Virus record (IMG/VR): IMGVR_UViG_3300046450_000258
Location: 1 to 32,182 of that record
Reading direction: 5' to 3' (one strand)
DNA: 32,182 bases
Origin: a virus
The notes under the pieces were generated by a model that was given only the letters and a program-made list of their open reading frames with translations, searched no databases and was not told the DNA's origin. Position numbers and translations under genes: made by a program. Of the stretch, positions 28,510 to 32,182 are shown one piece after another. Within the stretch, counting starts at the first letter, position 1; each line of letters begins with the position of its first letter.

Positions 28510-29859
28510 TTACATTAAGTTCGCAACTTGAACTCTTCTGTAGTATCTGTTTGAGTTAGCTGAACCAGCGTTATCAACCGCAGTAGCAGCACCAGACTGA
28601 GCGCCTGTTTCTGCGAAAGGATTAGCAATAAGACCATATCTAGTCTTAAAACCAATTTTCGGTTGGAACGTATCTTGGCCAACTGCTCTAACCATTTGAA
28701 GTGGCACATAAGGACAATAGAACATACCAGCATCGTAAGGTGAAGTTCCTTTGTATCCAACTACGAAAAACTGTTTACCAGTATTGTTCGCACTGTATGG
28801 ATCAATATATACTTTAAATCTACCGTTTAATACACCAGCAAAAGTATTACCAGTATCGTCAACGTTTAGGTTATTGTTTAATGCAGGAGTGTAATCTAAT
28901 ACACCAGCCATTTGAAGCGCAGATGCAACATCAGAAGAACAGATAATCATATTACCTTTTCCTCTTCTTGTTCTCTGTGCAATAACATTAGCTTCTCTTT
29001 CAACTTGGAACATTAGTCCTTTGAATCTCTCAACTGACCATCTACCATTTGAGTCAGTATCTAAATCAAAGATACCTTCTGTAGTAGTATTTACTGTTCC
29101 TGTGTTAGCAGATGCACCTTTTTCAGCATTGATGTAAACTGTTCTTACAACTTCTCTGTTGATTTCCGAAAGGATTTCAGCAGATAGAATATTTGCAAGT
29201 TCTGTTTCAGCATCTAAACCGTGGATAGCTTTTAAATCTTGAGCTAATTCCATAGTGTATTCAGCTTTAAGAGCTCTACTTCTAGCAGTTACTGTAGATT
29301 TCTCGATTGAGAAAGCCATTTCAGCAAACTGATTAGCAGTAGCATCACCTAATGCCTCAGCCGTAGCCGTAGTCATACCTTCAGATTTTTTATACGTCCC
29401 AGGGGATGCATCATTTAAAACTGATGGGTTTGTACCAGAGTGACCACCAGCAGTTTGACCTGCAGTTGAGTCAGCAGCAGCATTTCTTCCAGAGAAATCA
29501 GTATCTGCTTCATCGAACATAGCTTCTCCGCCAGTTTTAGAAGTGTATCTTGATCTCATTGCAAAGATAAGGCCTACTGGGCCTGTCATTGGTTGAACGC
29601 CAGCGATATCGTAAGCGATAAGGTTAGGCATTGCTCTTCTTACTAATGAAATTAAAATTGGATCCCAATTTGCAGTTCCACTAGTGTTGTTTGTAGGAGC
29701 AGATTCATTTAAGAAAGCTTGATCCTCTTTTTGTGCTCTTTCTTGGTTTTCCAAGATTGTAGCTGTAACGGCTCGTCTGTAAGAATCCGTGATCTTTGGA
29801 AGATCAGGGTGTTCTAGGACTGGCTGCCATTTTTTTTCGTAAGTTTCAGATAAATACAT
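28510..29859 (-). CDS. 23: Major capsid protein gp23
   Basis: A 449-residue HK97-fold capsid protein typical of marine T4-like phages. Key segments are the precursor start MYLSETYEKKWQPVLEHPDL, NWDPILISLVRRAMPNLIAYDIAGVQPMTGPVGLIFAMRS as the conserved block used in g23 surveys (residues about 64-103), KALKAEYTMELAQDLKAIHGLDAE-like helix (RALKAEYTMELAQDL here), and the C-terminal GLIANPF. FLNE (49-52) fits the gp21 cleavage rule (hydrophobic-x-Glu), predicting a mature start at Ser53. GGGGAG is a strong Shine-Dalgarno, and a strong terminator follows. It comes after gp21 and gp22 as in T4. Confidence 0.97.
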   Translation of the reverse strand: MYLSETYEKKWQPVLEHPDLPKITDSYRRAVTATILENQERAQKEDQAFLNESAPTNNTSGTANWDPILISLVRRAMPNLIAYDIAGVQPMTGPVGLIFAMRSRYTSKTGGEAMFDEADTDFSGRNAAADSTAGQTAGGHSGTNPSVLNDASPGTYKKSEGMTTATAEALGDATANQFAEMAFSIEKSTVTARSRALKAEYTMELAQDLKAIHGLDAETELANILSAEILSEINREVVRTVYINAEKGASANTGTVNTTTEGIFDLDTDSNGRWSVERFKGLMFQVEREANVIAQRTRRGKGNMIICSSDVASALQMAGVLDYTPALNNNLNVDDTGNTFAGVLNGRFKVYIDPYSANNTGKQFFVVGYKGTSPYDAGMFYCPYVPLQMVRAVGQDTFQPKIGFKTRYGLIANPFAETGAQSGAATAVDNAGSANSNRYYRRVQVANLM

Positions 29860-29881
29860 TATCGTTCTCTCCCCTATATTG

Positions 29882-31039
29882 TTATTTGTTAGACAATTTA
29901 ATGTCTTTTGTTTTACTTATAGCGGCGGTATAAGCAGCCATGCTTTTATTTAGATCAACTGAATCAGTTAATCCATCGTTTACCGCTACATCATCTACTT
30001 CTTGTGTACTCACTTCTTTTTTAGCACCAAAATAGCTTTCTTTAATAGTAGCTACTTTAGTTTTAAAGTCTTCCTCATTTGTAAACTCAACTTCTTCAGC
30101 AAGTTTGTTAAATTTTTCTTTAGCAGTGTCAGCTAAATCAGAAGACGATTCATCAATGATGTCTTGTCTTACTAATACGCTTTTTGCTGAGTTTAATTCA
30201 ACATTCTTTTCGATTTGTTCGTTAAGTTTCTTCTCAAGGTTTTCTATTTTAGAAGCTTGATCTTCAAGTACGTCATATTTTTCATCTGGAACATCAATGT
30301 AATGATCTTCAAATAATTTTTTAAGACCACCTATGAAATCCTCAGCTATTTCGCCCTTGATTCCTCTTTCAATCGCTAGTTTATTTTCTGCCATCCATTC
30401 TTCGATAACATAGTTCATGTATGAGTCAACTTTCTCAACTAGTTCGACTTTAGAAGCTTCTACTTCTTCTTTTAACTTTTCTTCATAAGACGCAGTCAAT
30501 TTTTTCTTTGCTTCTTTAACATTTGCGTTAACAGCAGCTTCGAAAATTGTTGCAGCCTTAGTTTTAAACTCTTCAGATAAGTCTTCATCTTTAGTTAAAG
30601 CGGCGACATCAGCAGATACGTCAATAAAATCATCTTCTGATTCTTCTTTAACATCTTCTTTGTCGTCTTTTTTAGTAACATCTTTTCCAGATTTTTTTAA
30701 TGCATCTAGAGCAGCTTGTGGCATTTCGCCTTCTTCAACTTCTGTTTTTTTCTTATCGTCTTTTGCTTCTGAATCGTCTTCCTCTTTCAATTTTGGCATT
30801 GCGTCAGCAGAACCAGCATGTGCTTGAGGAGCTTGTCCAGAAACAGTCTTAACTTTTTTTGTTGCGTCAGGGTTGCTGTCTGTCGGTTTAACAACAGGTG
30901 CTCCTAAATCTTCAGCATCATTTTTCAGATGTGTAGGTTCAGCAGGAACAGCGCCTCTTTTAGGAGCATCTGCAGATGGATTTGTTGCCTCAGCCACTAC
31001 TTTTGCTTCTACCGCCTCAATATTTTTTGTTTCGGCCAT
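29882..31039 (-). CDS. 22: Prohead scaffold protein gp22
   Basis: A 385-residue scaffold core protein, identified by position between gp21 and gp23 and by character. Residues 1-145 are low-complexity, charged and Ala/Pro-rich (disordered). Residues about 150-330 are long acidic helices with coiled-coil heptads (SYEEKLKEEVEASKVELVEK, NLEKKLNEQIEKNVELN). It is longer than T4 gp22 (269), mainly through the N-terminal extension, as in cyanophages. AAGGAG precedes the ATG. The leader contains a 20-base perfect palindrome below a TATAAATA late promoter. It would be degraded by gp21 during maturation. Confidence 0.9.
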   Translation of the reverse strand: MAETKNIEAVEAKVVAEATNPSADAPKRGAVPAEPTHLKNDAEDLGAPVVKPTDSNPDATKKVKTVSGQAPQAHAGSADAMPKLKEEDDSEAKDDKKKTEVEEGEMPQAALDALKKSGKDVTKKDDKEDVKEESEDDFIDVSADVAALTKDEDLSEEFKTKAATIFEAAVNANVKEAKKKLTASYEEKLKEEVEASKVELVEKVDSYMNYVIEEWMAENKLAIERGIKGEIAEDFIGGLKKLFEDHYIDVPDEKYDVLEDQASKIENLEKKLNEQIEKNVELNSAKSVLVRQDIIDESSSDLADTAKEKFNKLAEEVEFTNEEDFKTKVATIKESYFGAKKEVSTQEVDDVAVNDGLTDSVDLNKSMAAYTAAISKTKDIKLSNK

Positions 31040-31055
31040 TAGAAATCTCCTTTTG

Positions 31056-31075
31056 ATTTATAAACGTTTATAAAT
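31056..31075. repeat. 20-base perfect palindrome in the gp22 leader
   Basis: ATTTATAAACGTTTATAAAT is its own reverse complement. It lies between the late promoter (31090-31097) and the gp22 Shine-Dalgarno. Each arm carries a TTTATAAA core that itself resembles a late promoter. Confidence 0.7.
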
Positions 31076-31089
31076 TTCTCTTGTACAGA

Positions 31090-31097
31090 TATTTATA
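31090..31097 (-). promoter_or_regulatory. T4-like late promoter for gp22 and gp23
   Basis: Perfect TATAAATA on the minus strand, just below the gp21 stop codon and about 50 bases before the gp22 ATG. No sigma70 -35 is present. It probably drives gp22 and gp23 to the terminator at 28457. Confidence 0.72.
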
Positions 31098-31100
31098 AGA

Positions 31101-31745
31101 TTAGAGTTTTTTAAGAAATGATTCAAAGATTTTTAGTTTAGTTTCTTCTAAACTTCTTTGTTTAGCAGCCCGTACTTGTTGTTTCCAAGCCTCTAAATCA
31201 ACCTGTTTAAGTATACCATTATCCCAAGTCCACTCTCTACTCTCCATAATACCTTCAACAAAGGCGTCTGGCGCAGAGGGGTCAGCAACAATATCAGCTG
31301 CTGTGGCAAGATAAAAGTCATCTTTAACAAAGTTTATACCATTTCTATTAATAATCGAACCCATACCTCTACTAGAAACCCCTAGTTGAGCACCCTCGTC
31401 AATAAGACCTTTTACAATCTTACCATAAGGTGTGTCCATTATTTTCGCTTCACCAATAAAATTATCGCCATCAGGTGTTAATGATTTCACCATATGACAA
31501 ACTCTCTCCAAGTTTACCGTTGGTCCATCAGGATGTCCTAACTCGCCAAAAGCTCTATTTTTATTGATAAATTCTTTTGTATATCTATTCACTTCTCTAA
31601 CCAAGATTTCTCTAGGATAGACTCTTCCATTTTTATTTTTAATATTTGATTGTAAGAATACACCCTTAATCTTATACTCTTTTTTACCGTTTTTTTCCTC
31701 GATCAGGTATTCGGCATTTTGTACTTCTTCGGATATTAGTTTCAT
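31101..31745 (-). CDS. 21: Prohead core protease gp21
   Basis: A 214-residue serine protease (T4 gp21 family) that cleaves scaffold and capsid precursors in the prohead. The catalytic His is in FGELGHPDGP (His71) and the nucleophilic Ser in GVSSRGMGS (Ser124 or 125). The start KLISEEVQNAEYLIEE and the NGRVYPREIL segment (40-48) are typical. The length equals T4 gp21 (212). A TATAAATA late promoter lies about 20 bases before its ATG, with GAGAGAG as the ribosome site. Confidence 0.96.
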   Translation of the reverse strand: MKLISEEVQNAEYLIEEKNGKKEYKIKGVFLQSNIKNKNGRVYPREILVREVNRYTKEFINKNRAFGELGHPDGPTVNLERVCHMVKSLTPDGDNFIGEAKIMDTPYGKIVKGLIDEGAQLGVSSRGMGSIINRNGINFVKDDFYLATAADIVADPSAPDAFVEGIMESREWTWDNGILKQVDLEAWKQQVRAAKQRSLEETKLKIFESFLKKL

Positions 31746-31764
31746 AAATTCTCTCTCTTTGTAA

Positions 31765-31772
31765 TATTTATA
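31765..31772 (-). promoter_or_regulatory. T4-like late promoter for gp21
   Basis: Perfect minus-strand TATAAATA in the 34-base gap between the 130-residue gene and gp21. The expected leader is about 12-15 bases. Confidence 0.72.
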
Positions 31773-31779
31773 ATATTTT

Positions 31780-32172
31780 TTACCTAAACTCTACTATAAT
31801 CGTATAATTATCACCATTTACAAAATTCTTTGTGGATAGTAAAATATCACCTGTTGGTGTTGTTGCGTTGTTTGGAATTTCGTTTCCTGATACTCTTAGG
31901 TCCCAATAACCTTGACCTGATAAAAGTAATGCAGTGGAATCAGTAGCACCGTCCCATAGTAGTTCTATACCAGACTTGTTATTGTTAGTATTAATTGAAT
32001 ACCAAATTTTAGATAATTTTCTAGTACCATCTTCAGTCATAAAGGTTGTTGCTGATGCATCAACTTTGTTAACTAAAGTTTCTCCAGTACCATCTGATAA
32101 GTTTGTAAGTTTAACTACATACTTAATACCAGAAGTATCTGTGATTGTTTGTGTTGTTACTGTATCAGCCAT
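31780..32172 (-). CDS. Conserved beta-rich virion-associated protein
   Basis: A 130-residue protein whose family I recall next to gp21 in T4-like cyanophages, with unknown function. The sequence alternates short beta strands: TITDTSGIKYVVKLTNL, LSKIWYSINTNN, GIELLWDGATDSTALLLSG, and a C-terminal NGDNYTIIVEFR. This suggests a small beta-sandwich, perhaps a head decoration or structural component. Its ATG is ten bases from the right edge, so its promoter and ribosome site are mostly outside the window. The placement immediately before the prohead protease supports a virion role, but this is inference. Confidence 0.72.
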   Translation of the reverse strand: MADTVTTQTITDTSGIKYVVKLTNLSDGTGETLVNKVDASATTFMTEDGTRKLSKIWYSINTNNNKSGIELLWDGATDSTALLLSGQGYWDLRVSGNEIPNNATTPTGDILLSTKNFVNGDNYTIIVEFR

Positions 32173-32182
32173 ATTAACTTCT

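Noticed and set aside
1-32182. CRISPR arrays, insertion sequences, transposases or integrase with attachment sites
   Set aside because: No regularly spaced direct repeats, transposase motifs or tRNA-flanked integrase were seen. Lytic T4-like gene content makes integration unlikely.

Overview
The window is a continuous piece of a T4-like marine myovirus genome. Every convincing gene lies on the minus strand, packing is very tight (ATGA, TAATG and 8-base overlaps), and the sequence is strongly AT-rich. The T4 core set is present: gp41, UvsX, gp43, RegA, gp62, gp44, gp45, gp46, gp47, gp55, UvsW, UvsY, gp23, gp22 and gp21. Accessory genes typical of cyanophage and pelagiphage relatives are interleaved: Hsp20, a CobS-type AAA+ ATPase, peptide deformylase and ribosomal protein bS21. 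AT-richness and alphaproteobacterial-looking SufT and ferredoxin genes suggest a SAR11-type (Pelagibacter) host; that host call is inference.

Reading in the direction of transcription (high to low coordinates): 32172-27600 is the head and tail block (a virion-associated protein, gp21 protease, gp22 scaffold, gp23 capsid, a strong terminator, a small lipoprotein, a tail-tube-like protein). 27558-21183 holds recombination and late transcription (UvsY, UvsW, an Sm-like protein, sigma factor gp55, gp47, gp46) and a peptide deformylase. 21145-14266 is an accessory block: C5-cytosine methyltransferase 2, a metalloprotease/VWA protein with its MoxR/CobS AAA+ partner, two small unknown genes, bS21, a structured non-coding region, Hsp20 and peroxiredoxin. 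14199-6518 is the replisome (gp45, gp44, gp62, RegA, gp43) interrupted by a RimK-RimB fusion, a second Sm-like protein, a ferredoxin and SufT. 6521-3980 is a DNA-modification block: a small membrane protein, an MT-A70 adenine methyltransferase, C5-cytosine methyltransferase 1 and a CmoA-like enzyme. 3920-1 holds UvsX, a small unknown gene, gp41, another unknown and a partial protein with a ligase-like KxDG motif.

The most striking possibility is a natural DNA carboxymethylation system. A homologue of CmoA (carboxy-SAM synthase) overlaps a cytosine-C5 methyltransferase gene, and both C5 methyltransferases in the window carry Arg in place of the usual motif X Asn. As I recall, that same position, changed to Lys or Arg in M.MpeI, allows carboxy-SAM use. 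A caveat is that the CmoA-like protein lacks the aligned Arg199. A second theme is translation takeover: bS21, a RimK/RimB fusion and peptide deformylase, with two Sm-like proteins that may act on RNA.

Regulation is unusually legible. At least ten promoters of form TTGAC(A/T)-N16/17-TATAAT-like precede early and middle genes. T4-like late elements (TATAAATA and variants) precede hsp20, gp21, gp22 and others. Several promoters sit so close to the start codon that the mRNAs should be leaderless, while others have Shine-Dalgarno leaders.
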